64,000 nucleotides of DNA from Hexactinellida sp. DTS-2022 (taxonomy: Eukaryota; Porifera; Hexactinellida). The stretch spans positions 12,328,501 through 12,392,500 of the forward strand of contig JAPNXP010000001.1 of the NCBI GenBank assembly GCA_028753945.1. The letters are read 5' to 3'. A program made the position numbers and the translations under genes. Under the pieces are notes generated by a model. It made no database searches and was not told the DNA's origin. It saw only the letters and a program-made list of their open reading frames with translations. Numbering within the stretch: the first letter of the stretch is position 1; every line of letters begins with the position of its first letter. Of this stretch, positions 9,409 through 20,700 are shown piece by piece.

Positions 9409-10490
9409 GGTAGACTCTCGTTATTAGGAACACGGATAAAGTGAACAAGGTTAATTTCCCTATACAAATGCATAGTTAGGGAATTTTAACTCAAAACCTT
9501 GAAAAAAATTGTTACCAAACAATTTCTACACTAGAGTCTTCTTCTGGACCCAAATAAACATAGAAAAAAAGTTGCAAGCCCAAACCCGTGAGGAAAATTT
9601 TTTACACGGGTTGCAGTTTCTGATTTTCCATAGTAAATCGCCGACATTTCTGGAGCTACTTTCTCAAATCAGCTCCAATCAACTTATTATCACCATATTG
9701 GTACTCTGCGTTAAATTTCCAGCAATTTGATATATCACATGTCCATATTAGGAAGAATTTTTCCATAGCAACGCTGGAATGTCTTAGGAATGTGTAAAAA
9801 CTCCATTATCAAATTGTGTTCCCACTTAATCAAGTGACCCCTCATTCGACTCCATTCAGCTACCTGAGTAAAATTATACACATACCGACACTCTAAAACG
9901 TGATTTGATAAAATTATTCGAGATTTTCGAGATTAACTGTAAATCTCGAATAATTTTATCAAATCACGTTTTAGAGTGTCGGTATGTGTATAATTTTACT
10001 CAGGTAGCTGAATGGAGTCGAATGAGGGGTCACTTGATTAAGTGGGAACACAATTTGATAATGGAGTTTTTACACATTCTTAAGACATTCCAGCGTTGCT
10101 ATGGAAAAATTCTTCCAAATATGGACATGTGATATATCAAATTGCTGGAAATTTAACGCAGAGTACCAATATGGTGATAATAAGTTGATTGGAGCTGATT
10201 TGAGAAAGTTAGCTCCAGAAATGTCGGCGATTTACTATGGAAAATCAGAAACTGCAACCCGTGTAAAAAAATTTCCTCACGGGTTTGGGCTTGCAACTTT
10301 TTTTCTATGTTTATTTGTGTCCAGAAGAAGACTCTAGTGTAGAAATTGTTTGGTAACAATTTTTTTCAAGGTTTACCTATAATTTGATGTAAAATTCCCT
10401 AACTAGCATGCAAGTGACTACGGTTCATACGAATTCGGGGTAATTCGAACAAATTTAGACGGTCCCCTGGTGTTCGTATTAACGAGACTG
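9409..10490. mobile_element. pogo-like MITE carrying the long inverted repeat
   Basis: Left end GGTAGACTCTCGTTATTAGG and right end GTTCGTATTAACGAGACTG are inverse forms of the CAGTAGACTCTCGTTAATAC terminus seen elsewhere. The pieces just inside (AATTTCCCTATAC left; a similar word inverted right) flank the palindrome, so the palindrome probably inserted into, or is the body of, this element. Confidence 0.5.
9494..10374. repeat. long near-perfect inverted repeat (433-bp arms, 14-nt centre)
   Basis: Left arm 9494-9926 and right arm 9941-10374 are reverse complements with only a handful of differences by eye (about 99 percent), separated by 14 nt. Open frames of 60-75 codons occur in both arms as mirror images (for example MLPNNFYTRVFFWTQ on plus from 9509 and on minus from 10359); they are not similar to known proteins. 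A transcript across it would fold into an 880-nt hairpin. Confidence 0.9.
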
Positions 10491-10504
10491 AGGCTGGGGG
10501 CCGC

Positions 10505-10973
10505 AGGGTTGTATCAACTCATTTTGAGTGGCAAAACAACTCATTTTTTGTCTACCAACTCATTCAAATTTCCTTCACCAACTCATTCAACTCATTCATT
10601 TTGCTGTTACCAACTCATTCAACTCATTCAAGAAAATGAGTTGATTCTGCCAACTCATTTTTTATTAAACTAATTGTAACTAACGTATATCTTAAATCTT
10701 CAGTTTACAAATACATTTATAGCTGCGTAGGTCGGCTCTCAAAAGTGGTCCGGCCAAATTTGGATCTCCCTACGCATTAATGTTACGACAAAGTGAAAGT
10801 TGACTCTGGCCATGGTCGAAAGTAAGGTTGTATCAACTCATTTTGAGTTGGCAAAACAACTCATTTTTGTCTACCAACTCATTCAACTCATTCATTTTGA
10901 AGTCACCAACTCATTCAACTCATTCAAGAAAATGAGTTGATTCTGCCAACTCAAAATGAGTTGATACAACCCT
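10505..10973. repeat. two copies of a CAACTCATT-rich foldback MITE
   Basis: The words CAACTCATTCAACTCATT and GGGTTGTATCAACTCATTTT recur. Copy one spans about 10505-10664 and lacks its right terminus; copy two, 10825-10973, begins GGTTGTATCAACTCATTTTG and ends with the inverse GAGTTGATACAACCCT. The right terminus ACAACCCT also ends the repeat at 23889-24098. Confidence 0.65.
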
Positions 10974-11237
10974 GTTAAATAAATAAAATTAAATACGAGA
11001 GTCTACCTTAGTATTCGCTAATCCAGTTAAATACCTGTTGTAACAACTAGTCAGTTTAAGCAATAAATATTATACTAAGTCAACCAACTAATAATTAGAA
11101 CTCGAATAGAATATATCAAAAGGGGTTGTTCATATAATAATTAATATAATAGTTCATATAATAATTCGGTTAATAATTGCCTTCTCGGCTTTATTTGTTC
11201 AAATTGCCAAAGTGAGCAAATTAAGCGCAGTTACTGG

Positions 11238-11465
11238 GCTTGGACCGGGTCAAGGTTACATGACCCGGTGACCCGGTAAGTAAGTATACAATGACCAGCG
11301 AGACCAAAGAAGTTTCAATTGAAGTATTATGTGAATTTATGTCTCATAAATATTAAACGCCTTACTATATTAGGTGAATCTTTCTAAGTTGTATAATTCT
11401 ACAAACCAATAAAATTTTATTAGCATTACTGTGAAGAACCGGGTCAAAAGTGACCCGGTTCAAGC
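11238..11465. mobile_element. small element with GCTTGGACCGGGTCA termini
   Basis: GCTTGGACCGGGTCA at the left is mirrored by TGACCCGGTTCAAGC at the right with one difference. Subterminal ACCCGGTGACCCGGT repeats. No coding capacity. Confidence 0.55.
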
Positions 11466-11897
11466 ATGCTGTATAGTATGTTTACTCATTTATGCAATTA
11501 AACTGGACCCTGGGGACCGAAATAATCACTCAGTTAAACCAGTGACCCCCAAATTCACTTGTAAATGGGTGTCTATAGTTTGTCCATTTTTTTAAGGAAC
11601 TCCAGCTTGAGATTAGAAATTCTTGATAAATATACCCTTCATTTTTAATTTACTAAGATTAATTTTATAATAAGATTTAAAATATTATCAATACGTATCT
11701 TCCTTTCATAATACCCAATGGTATCATCATCAAATACCACTTTACACTCATAAAGTCCTGTTCTACAAAGGAATATTTAGAGTCCAAGAAACTAAGGAAC
11801 AAGTCCGATAGGGAACTTTGACGCAGAAATTTAAAAAATAAATAAGGAACTTAAGCCTCAACTTTGAATTAGTGTTCCCTATCCAAAAAACTATATA

Positions 11898-12084
11898 CAG
11901 TGGCGCCTCCCATAACGGACACTCCAAATAGCGGACAACCTCTAAATAACGGACAACCCTCGTGGCACGGATTTATTTATTTAGCATATGTCTAATAGAA
12001 AAGCAACCTCTAAATAGCGGACAACCTCTAAATAACGGACAACGGTTCCGGTCCCAAGGTGTCCGTTGTTCAGAGGCTCTACTG
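11898..12084. mobile_element. pogo-like MITE (CAGTGGCGCCTCCCATAACG family)
   Basis: TA on both sides (11896-11897 and 12085-12086). Left end CAGTGGCGCCTCCCATAACG; right end is a diverged inverse ending CTCTACTG. Internal words AACGGACAACCTCTAAATA repeat several times. A half-element with CAGTAGACTCTCGTTAATAC begins at about 12116. Confidence 0.7.
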
Positions 12085-12343
12085 TATAATCAATTCAATT
12101 GGAATTTATAATGCAGTAGACTCTCGTTAATACGAACACGGATATGGCGAAATATCGTTTTAGGGGCTGTTCAAGCGCTACGTAACACTTCCAAGGGGAG
12201 GGGGTTAACCTATGTGCGACAGACCATTATTTTTATGTAACAAAATTATAAAAAACGTGACATAAGGAGAGGTCCAAATATTCACTAAACTTTTTCATTT
12301 TAGTTGGCATCTTTAAATAAGTAAACAAATAAATACAAACAAA

Positions 12344-13585
12344 TTAGAACCATTGCAGATAAAAGTTGGGATTCGCAGACACAACATAAATTATTCCTAA
12401 GTTGGAAATACAAACTCCAAAAGGCTCGATAAACTCCCCCTTTCCCTCTCCCTTTCTTCCCAAGGTGTGAATATGCTGTCCAAATTCAGTATATATCTTG
12501 ATGGCATTATTCCCCCTGTCGCTAATGATGATATTACCAGCTGAGTCCAAACAGAAGAAGATAGGGGTAGCGACCAAACTGTCCTCTGTCCCTAGAGAGA
12601 CACAGGAGCTGAGGGGGTGTCCTTCTCGAGAGAAGAAATGGACACATTTGGGACTACCGTCTAGCACCACAATTCGATCAGCTGACAGCTTAACGTCTTT
12701 AGGGAAATACAGCAGTCCTATTCCGATACATGACTTGAATTTGAGGAGTTTCGAGTATGAACACACTCTGTGGTTGTAGTTATCTGCAACTAACACATCT
12801 CCTTTAGTGTCGATACAGAGTCCATTGGGCCAGTTAAATTCTCCTTCCTTGTTGCCTTCAGTTCCAGTTCTGTTGATGAGTTTGCAATCTTCCTTTCTGA
12901 ACTGTAACAATGCATCGTGCACTATGTCAGTTACGAATATGGATTCTTTATTAACGGCTATTCCCCATGGATGCGTGAGCTTATCATTCCCGAATTGTGT
13001 CACAAACTCTCCCTTTAAAGAGACTATTTGCACACGGCTGTTCCCAATATCTGCTACGTACATTAGCTCAGTGGATTCATCGAATGCTATTCCTCTAGCT
13101 TTCAACTCGTTAGCACCTGGACCTGCACTTAACTTCCCAGCTGTTATTACCGGTTCTCGCTTGAGAGAATAGTCCGGTATCTCACACGGGACTATCTCTC
13201 CTAGCTCGGATATCAGCTGTCGGATTGTGTCCTTATTTTGACACCTGAAGACGGGACATAGGAATGTGGCAGATGGTCCCAGTTCCTTAATGCCCTGTTG
13301 GTAGGCTTGTTTGGCTTGTTCATGGTACTTTAGGTTAGGATTTACCTTTATGCTCATATCCTGCATTTGTTGCTGTACCCTTTCCAGTTCTTCTATGGCA
13401 GCGATACGAGTGGCCTCTTTGTTCGTGTGGTCCTCTCGCAGCTCACGGACCCTCTGGAGGAGAGCGTCCCTCCTCGCGATCAGCTGATCGATTAGGGGAT
13501 CGAATGTTTGGTGGATGATAGTGGCGACATTGTCGAATTGTGCCATTTTATCAAAAGTTACATTTGTAGGCATATTAGTGGCCAT
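12344..13585 (-). CDS. coiled-coil/NHL-repeat protein A (TRIM-NHL-like without RING)
   Basis: Intronless, 413 residues. Residues 20-110 are charged helix with coiled-coil character (LIARRDALLQRVRELREDH...EELERVQQQMQ). A linker with an F-L-C-P patch follows, then about residues 145-400 hold five to six NHL-type beta-propeller blades, recognisable by the repeated G-I-A, VADxxNxRVQ and G-x-GxFxxPxG patterns (for example YVADIGNSRVQIVSLKG, VLVADNYNHRVCSYS, IIISDRGNNAIKIYT). There is no RING or B-box, so it is not a classical E3 ligase. NHL propellers bind RNA or protein. The next gene on the same strand (14241-15449) is a paralogue with the same plan, so they look like a tandem duplication. Start M1 versus M14 is not decided by the sequence. 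Confidence 0.85.
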   Translation of the reverse strand: MATNMPTNVTFDKMAQFDNVATIIHQTFDPLIDQLIARRDALLQRVRELREDHTNKEATRIAAIEELERVQQQMQDMSIKVNPNLKYHEQAKQAYQQGIKELGPSATFLCPVFRCQNKDTIRQLISELGEIVPCEIPDYSLKREPVITAGKLSAGPGANELKARGIAFDESTELMYVADIGNSRVQIVSLKGEFVTQFGNDKLTHPWGIAVNKESIFVTDIVHDALLQFRKEDCKLINRTGTEGNKEGEFNWPNGLCIDTKGDVLVADNYNHRVCSYSKLLKFKSCIGIGLLYFPKDVKLSADRIVVLDGSPKCVHFFSREGHPLSSCVSLGTEDSLVATPIFFCLDSAGNIIISDRGNNAIKIYTEFGQHIHTLGRKGEGKGEFIEPFGVCISNLGIIYVVSANPNFYLQWF

Positions 13586-14240
13586 TTTAGTATCAGTTAC
13601 GAATTGAGTTTATTCAAATATAATATAATTAATCTAATAAACTCTATCTTATACTTGTGTAATTTGAGAATACCAAAGTGCGTCAATGGTTGCTATGGTG
13701 ACACCTGGAAAGTTAGGGAATTTTCTTGGTTAATTTTGTCTACTGTAGTACAACTAGAATAATTTAACTTGTCTATAAGGGTCAAAGGTGTATGTGTTTA
13801 GAAATTTCTCTTTTCCCCACAAACAACACAACATGCAACAGGCCCAGTTCTTATCTTACTGACAGACATTCTATTGTTAGCTACTGAGATAGCTGGGATC
13901 AAGGAATTATCCAGGAGCGCGAGACGCTCCTTTTGGAGCATGATTTTTGGAAAATTTGAATCTAGGAGCGCGAAAATTTGGAATCCTCTCCTATACCGTA
14001 ACATTAATCTGTGATTTAGTCGTATGAAATTGGGTCAGACCAGGAGTAGGAGCGTATCTACAAATGGCTGCATAATACACTGGCTGGGATTCAATTTGAA
14101 TCTCCATCACATTGGTGGTCCGTCAAATGCTACGGATCTAAACTTTGTGACTTTGTGTTTCACCCAAATTTGCAAAAATAATATAGGAAAAATTCATGAA
14201 AATAATTGCAATGCACATGAATTGTTATCAGAGACGCAAA
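13586..14240. other. spacer between the two NHL genes with a dispersed repeat
   Basis: Includes a ~150-bp repeat at about 13863-14012 (TCCAGGAGCGCGAGACGCTC, CTATACCGTAACATTAATCTG) that is found inverted at about 19080-19215 inside a JADE intron. No gene seen; it must include the upstream region of the gene ending at 12344. Confidence 0.55.
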
Positions 14241-15449
14241 CTAATTTAGTGTTGTTGAGGATAGCAATGCCATGAGGGCGGTAAAACATTCCAGCTTGAT
14301 GTCCTTTCTGCCTACCGTGTATAGGAGGACTCCTGCTGGAGAGAATACCTTGATAGTGTGAGCTAAGCAATCGCTGATGACGATATTATTGCGTCCGTCT
14401 AAACAAAAGAACCATGCTCCTGAAACTTGCGTTCCAATTCCTCCACCGGTAACTAGGGAGCGGGACTTCTCTCCTGATAGTGCAAACACGTGGATACAGG
14501 GATTGTCTACACAGCTTAACACAAACATTTCATTGCTTGTGAATTTAACATCAACAAGTTGTGTCATTGTTTGATGTTGTAGAGAGCCTTGGAAAGCTAG
14601 ATCGGTAGACAGGATTTGGATTCTGTTGTTGTCTGTATCTGGCACGTAGAGGCGTTGGTTGGGAGAAATGGCGAGTTGTCTCGGATGATTGAACTCTTCA
14701 TTTCCAGATCCTCTCTTCCCTACTCGCTTTTCCATTGTGAGATCTGGCAGCTTGTATAGGAAGATAGCGTGTTGGTCTATGTCCGTGACATAAATGCTAT
14801 CCTGATGGAATAATATGCCCCATGGACTTGTCAGGTGTTGATGTCCGAATTGGTTGAGACAGAGTCCTGTGTCTGAGAATATTTGGATTCTTCTGTTCTG
14901 CATATCCGCCACGTAAATGTGTCCAGATTCCGTATCGATTGAGACACCTCTCGGGGCGTTAAACTTTCCAGGAGCTGATCCTAATTTCCCAACAGCAACA
15001 ATGGGTTGTTGGAATGTGGCATAGTTTGGTATCGCTGGCACAGGAGGGATGGGAGGAGTCTCGAGTTGTACAATCTCTCCCAGACGGGAGATACGTTCGT
15101 CTAGGTCCCGTGTGTCACAGAGGTAGCTCACTTCTTGAGGTGGTGCTGCCACTTGCATTTCTACCATTTTCGCTTCCAAATCTTTGACTATTTTCACCTG
15201 AAAGGAATGTAGCAAATTATGTGTCATTTGACCTTCCACTGATCCGCGGGTTTCTGCGATTTGTTGTTGCATTTGTTGACGCGCCACCCGATTGGCTCTG
15301 ATTTCCTCCCGTCTGTCCCTTAAGTCGGTCAACAGCTGGTGCCTTCTCTGCTCGAGAGAGAGTATCAACCTGTCTATCGATTGGTTGATTTGTATCGACA
15401 CGGGGTCTACGATTGGCACTGGGATTAGCTCAGGTATTTGAGTCGCCAT
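14241..15449 (-). CDS. coiled-coil/NHL-repeat protein B (paralogue of the downstream neighbour)
   Basis: Intronless, 402 residues. Residues 20-105 form a charged, Gln-rich coiled coil (RLILSLEQRRHQLLTDLRDR...RQQMQQQIAE). From about residue 150 an NHL propeller begins (GKLGSAPGKFNAPRGVSID, then IYVADMQNRRIQIFSD, LTSPWGILF, LYVPDTDNNRIQILS, NIVISDCLAHTIKVFS). RING and B-box are absent, as in the paralogue. Family knowledge: TRIM-NHL proteins act in RNA binding and development, but in basal animals many short NHL proteins lack the ligase part and have no known role. The coding frame runs to TAA/TAG at the 3' end just past a hydrophobic tail (TALMALLSSTTLN); compared with protein A the last blade looks shortened. 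Confidence 0.85.
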   Translation of the reverse strand: MATQIPELIPVPIVDPVSIQINQSIDRLILSLEQRRHQLLTDLRDRREEIRANRVARQQMQQQIAETRGSVEGQMTHNLLHSFQVKIVKDLEAKMVEMQVAAPPQEVSYLCDTRDLDERISRLGEIVQLETPPIPPVPAIPNYATFQQPIVAVGKLGSAPGKFNAPRGVSIDTESGHIYVADMQNRRIQIFSDTGLCLNQFGHQHLTSPWGILFHQDSIYVTDIDQHAIFLYKLPDLTMEKRVGKRGSGNEEFNHPRQLAISPNQRLYVPDTDNNRIQILSTDLAFQGSLQHQTMTQLVDVKFTSNEMFVLSCVDNPCIHVFALSGEKSRSLVTGGGIGTQVSGAWFFCLDGRNNIVISDCLAHTIKVFSPAGVLLYTVGRKDIKLECFTALMALLSSTTLN

Positions 15450-15997
15450 TTGTGTATCTTTGAAATTTATTTGAGTTTGTTTGTTTGTTTCAGTTTAATC
15501 TTAATTTATAGTTCCATTCAATAACTACACTCATTTCTGAGTAACACAGTTAATATTAGTTGTATGTTGTTAGAGAATAACTCTGAACTTATTGCACATT
15601 TAGATTAGTGGCTGTATTGTGGTTGTTGTTTCAATTAAATAATTAATTTCTGCAATTCCATCAAATTCCTTTGAACCACTAAATTAAATTTTAGAAGGAA
15701 TATTAGCTTTTCAATAACACGAGACTTTCGTTCTTTGAACATATTTAAATTCCGGTTAATACACAGTGTTACACACACATTCCTGAAGGGGAACAAATTT
15801 GGTGTTCCTACTAACGAGTGTGCTTATAGTTCTATTTATAGCTCCAATAAAGTAGACCCAGGTTAACAAGAATACACAGTTTAATTTCCCTATACAATCC
15901 CATTCAGGTCACAGCATTATATTAACTCGCGTGACTCGTCGTCGGTGAACTCCTTAGTTAGTACATTGTAATAGGTGCTACAGTTAATGATTATAGA

Positions 15998-16564
15998 CAG
16001 GGCCGGATCACCCAATAGGCCAAGTAGGCTGCAGCCTAGGGGCGGCCAGGCTTTCATCCAAACTAAATTTCCCGCGCGGCTAGATTTAGTTTGAGATCGC
16101 TCACAAGCGCGCCTAAATTACTCATTTTGCATTAAGTCTATGGAAGCATCTCTCGATTTTCGCGCGCCTAGAAAAATTTCCTTCTAAATTTACGCGCCTC
16201 CAGGCGCGTTGCATACGCCTAGATGAAACCCTTTTGGGGTCCCCATAATATCTGCTCGTCGTAATTTTATATTGGTTGAAGGGGGGAAGGGGCCCCTAAT
16301 TCTACCCAGCCTATGATCCCAGAGACCCATGATCCGTAACTGAATAATGATAGTACAGGAGACCTGTAGCATGATTATAGTCAAGCGACCGAGACCGAAG
16401 GGCTCGTCTATCTATCTATATATTAATTTAGTCTCACTCCATTGTTACAGAGGTATGTACAGGGCGTGGTAAGCAGTTATAAAGTGGTCAGACCATGGCT
16501 TGACCGGCCTAACTAGTGACGTAAGAGTGTCAGAATATTGGCCCGACCGCTTCCGCCGGCCCTG
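15998..16564. mobile_element. non-autonomous DNA transposon with CAGGGCCGG termini
   Basis: CAGGGCCGGATCACCC at the left and CCGCCGGCCCTG at the right. The CAGGGCCGG start is typical of hAT-type MITEs. It includes at about 16076-16205 a copy of the GC-core repeat. No clear target duplication. Confidence 0.55.
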
Positions 16565-17183
16565 ATGTAGCAATACTCTCCACAATCATTTGAAATATTA
16601 TATGTGAAACGCACCCGAGGTAATATTGGCAGCCGAAACTTTATAATTTCTTATTTGTAGTTTGATTCCAGCTTATCCATGACCGAATATATAAGTGCAC
16701 TGTTTATTGATTGAGTGCTATGGACTATGTTCTAGCAATAGAACTCTATAGTAACTTTATATCCAATACAATACGCCACAATACAACCGTATTAGAAGTT
16801 CCTTTATATAGTCAGCTATACAATGGATACCATGAATATGTCACGGAAAATTTGGTACCCTTGGAAAATTGATCCGGGGGGACCAAAATTTTCATGGAAA
16901 TTTGGTCCTTCTGTGGAAAATTGGTCCCTCTGAGGTTTGTGTTTATTTAGTTACCGAATTTACTTTAATTTTTAGCCTAGGCAATTTTTCGACATATTGG
17001 GACCAAAAAATTTGTGAATAAGCCTGTCACTGGAAAAAAATTTCGGGCTCAATTTTCCAGTGACAAGTCTATGAATTGCATACAGTATTAGCTTAGTCTA
17101 TGCGATCTTGTAGTGTAATACACACTGACAGTTTCTCAAGTTGAGTATGTTTTATGACGGTTTATTTACTATGCTACTATAAC

Positions 17184-17532
17184 CAGGGATACATTGTTAT
17201 GGCTTTACACCTCATAACCTGCTGGATTTCATTCAGGCGTAGGCTCGCGAAAATCGAGACATCCTCCCATAGACGAAGTTCAGAATAAATAATTTATGCG
17301 CGCGTTAGCGCTCTAACTAAATCTGGCGCCCTGGAAAAATCTTGCTTATTAGGATTCATATCTCAATTCTAATTACAATTTGCTTCTACTTGACTTTAAT
17401 TTAATGATGTCCAATAAGAATATTATGACCATTTAATTAGACATCTGATGTATAACTTATAAGTTGTAGTTGTAATAGGAGTGAAAAGTATCAAAATGGT
17501 AAGTAAACCGTTATGTATATAAAGTATCCCTG
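17184..17532. mobile_element. MITE with CAGGGATAC termini just upstream of JADE
   Basis: TATAACCAGGGATAC left is mirrored by GTATCCCTGGTTATA right. An inverted copy of the GC-core repeat (CGCGAAAATCGAGA) lies at about 17208-17330. Confidence 0.65.
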
Positions 17533-17707
17533 GTTATATTAATGCAGGTAACTCGGTAAGTAGATCGCCACACCAAACAGTATAGTACTCAACAATATAC
17601 TGTGTATTCTAGTGTGCCTATAACTTATTATTAAACAGTACGTTGCATAGAGTGCACTTCAGTGAATGAATGTAACATGAATTCCAGCCCCCATCTGCTA
17701 CTAGCTC

Positions 17708-20700
17708 ATGTCTCTATCAAATCTGAGAAACAAGACCTGTACACTTCCTACACAGGGAAATGAAGGCACCGCCACTATGAATGACGTTTCTAGAATGGAC
17801 AAACCCCCCATGCACTCACCTCAACACGCGTATTCGCATAACCCCAACCCAACCACCCTTCACAACCGCTCCAAGACAATGGAATGTTTCAGGACAGACT
17901 TGATTACTAACATGAAACTGCCGGACAGCACGCATCTAGAGCCGGGCTCCTACGTCATCATACAGGACCAGTGGAGACACACCTGGGAAAAGGGAGTGCA
18001 GGCGAGTCCTGTATATACATACTGTACTGTAATGTACTATATAGGAATATATATTATACTATATAGGATTATAACCAGGGTTTCATCAAAATTCGAGAGA
18101 TGCTGCCATAGACGTAATACGAATTGAGTATTTTAGGCGCGTCTGAGCGAGCTCAAACTTAATATAGGCGCGCAGATAAATTTTCCTGTGAAACCCTGAT
18201 TATAACGTATCATGTGTATGTCGTGTTAGACATGGGAGTAGCCAGGACGCTTTGTAGGGGAATAGCAACCAGCTAGGGATCTGGGGCACTGTAAACTAAA
18301 AGAGAAAGTGAAAATGGGATTTTCTATTTATACCTTTTACCCAAAAGTGTTGTTTAGGGCAGGGGTCCGCAACCTGTGCTCCGCGGATCCGCAAAATCTC
18401 GAGATTTGTATTACGCGTAATGGGAGGGGGTCCGCATAGTGTTTAATATTTGTTATAGGGGGTCCGCGGTTGAAAAAAGGTTGCGAAACGCTGGTTTAGG
18501 GTTTAATTTATACGTTGTGACCTGTAAATTCCTTCGTTATAAGCGGATAATAGTTCATGCATGCTCTGGGGGGAAATCTCCATTTCCTCATTTCGTTATA
18601 TCCGACTTGGTTATAACGTGAGTATACTGCTATGACATGACTAGTTAGCTGCTGCTGCTGTAGGTGCCTACAGTGCTGCTGGACAGCCTCAGCAGCAAGA
18701 GTCGGAAGAGAGGAGAGCCTATATCCCAGAACCTCCTCTGGCCCCCGTCCGGCTACGCCAGCTCAGCTGTCCGACCCAAGAAGTACCTCCGGGACCAGGG
18801 ACATCCGATAACCTCTTCCTACTCTCTGGACGACCTGGACGCGGCCTGGCTGGAGCTGGTCACGCGGCACTACCAGCTCTCAGTTCCTAACCACGTCAAT
18901 GCCAGCAGAGCCCCGTACTCAGCCCTCACTCCTGAGACTCTCAGACAGGTACATACATGGTACAGTGTGTTACACATATTAATTAAACGCTCGTCTTATA
19001 CTAAGAGGAATTACACTAAGACATTGCATTCAAGTTGTTAATCAGTGTATTATACAGTCATTTGTAAATACGCTCCTAATCCTGACCCAATTTTAATACG
19101 CCTAATCACAAATTAGTGTTACGGTATAAGGAGAAAATTCAAATTTACGAGCTCCTAATTAATATTTTTCCTAAATTCATAGCGTCTCGCGCTCCTGGAT
19201 AATTTCCGGTAATAGATATCAGAATAGCCATACTACTTGTCCTATATTAATGTTCCAGTTATCTCTTAATCCGAACTGCTTGGGACCAGTCAAACATGTT
19301 CGGCTAATTTAAGGCTGAATTAATTTATGGAATAATAAAAGGACCAGCCACTCCTGTGTTCGGTTAATCGAGGTATTGTCACTATAATATACAGTCGACT
19401 CCGCTTAATAAAGTTCCAGTTAATAGATTTTTCCTTTTAATGGGGTGAAAATTTCACAGAATTTATAGGACGGAATGAAAGTTTGGCTTAAAATATTTTC
19501 GGTTAATATATTTCTCTACTTAATCGGATCAAAGTGACCTCCCTAGGTGACTCTATTAAGCGGAGTCGACTATACAGTATATACCGCATATAAGAACACC
19601 GGTTATAAGAACATTCTACTTTAAAACGGCTACCATATACCCTATATTATTTATGCCGGTTATAAGAACATTATATGCAGTTCCCGACGATGTTCTTATA
19701 CCTGAACATCCACGATCCATTTTGTGTTTGTATAGAATACCATATTACTTATCCATGGTATTATCCTATTATACTATATAACCCTATTGCCCTGTGTGTA
19801 GTCCATCATTCTGCTTGAGCACGCTGCGTACCGCAACATGGCGCATGCCATTCGCACCAAGGAGTCGCTAGGCATCCAGTACGATGACGAGGTGGCCTGT
19901 GACGTGTGTGGGGAGCTGGATGCCTCGGAGGATAACGAGCTGGTGTTCTGCGACCGCTGCAACGTCTGTGTGCACCAGACCTGCTACGGGGTGTCCGCTG
20001 TGCCGGAGGGGCCCTGGCTATGCGCCCCCTGTTTACAGAGCTCTGTAGACACCAATAGTTAGTTAGCACTCTAATTAGCACACACTGGGCATATTATATG
20101 TAGTATGTACATGTCCACAGTAATAGGAAATACTGGTGTGTCGCATTTTGCATGAAATTTGCTTGCTGATGGGCTAACTTCCTATTAGAGGGACATAGTT
20201 AACCATTAAATTTCCGCCTAGGGACTGAAAATAACTTCGTAATAGTGTAACTAACCACAGTATTTCTCATTCCCTGCGAGAATATTTACAAGTATACAGT
20301 AGAACCTCGTTAATACGAACACCAACGAAAGGTAAAATTTGTTCGCTTTACCCGGAGTAATACCCATTGAATAGACCTGATTTTTGTTCTTATCCGGAAA
20401 TTCGTATTAACTGTGTTCGTACTAACGAGGTTCTACTGTATTCAGTTACACCACTATATGTTATCAGCCTTATAACCTCGCTATTACTGCATCTCCTATA
20501 TCGCAGGTGTGTCGCTGTCCGCTCAGCCCAGCTGCCACCTGTGCCCCTCCCCCCCCGGCGGAGCCCTCAAGCCCTCTCTCTGCGGCCGCCACTGGCTGCA
20601 CGTCAGCTGCGCCCGCTGGATCCCGGAGCTGGGTCTGTCCTCGCGGCTGCGCACGCGGCTCTCGCGCTGCTCCCTCCCGGAGCACATCGACGTCAGCAAG

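Larger units (their letters stand above)
15450..17707. other. intergenic, repeat-rich region upstream of JADE
   Basis: Holds eroded pogo-like termini near 15725-15890, the elements at 15998-16564 and 17184-17532, and at about 16840-17065 a stretch of GGAAAATTTGGTCC-like words. No gene seen. The word CGACCGAGACCGAAGGGCTC at 16385 also occurs near 47396 and partly near 43245 and 48631. Confidence 0.55.

Noticed and set aside
9509-9730. Possible small gene MLPNNFYTRVFF..., also found on the minus strand at 10153-10359
   Set aside because: It is the same arm of a palindrome read twice; no domain, and codon composition is like the spacer.
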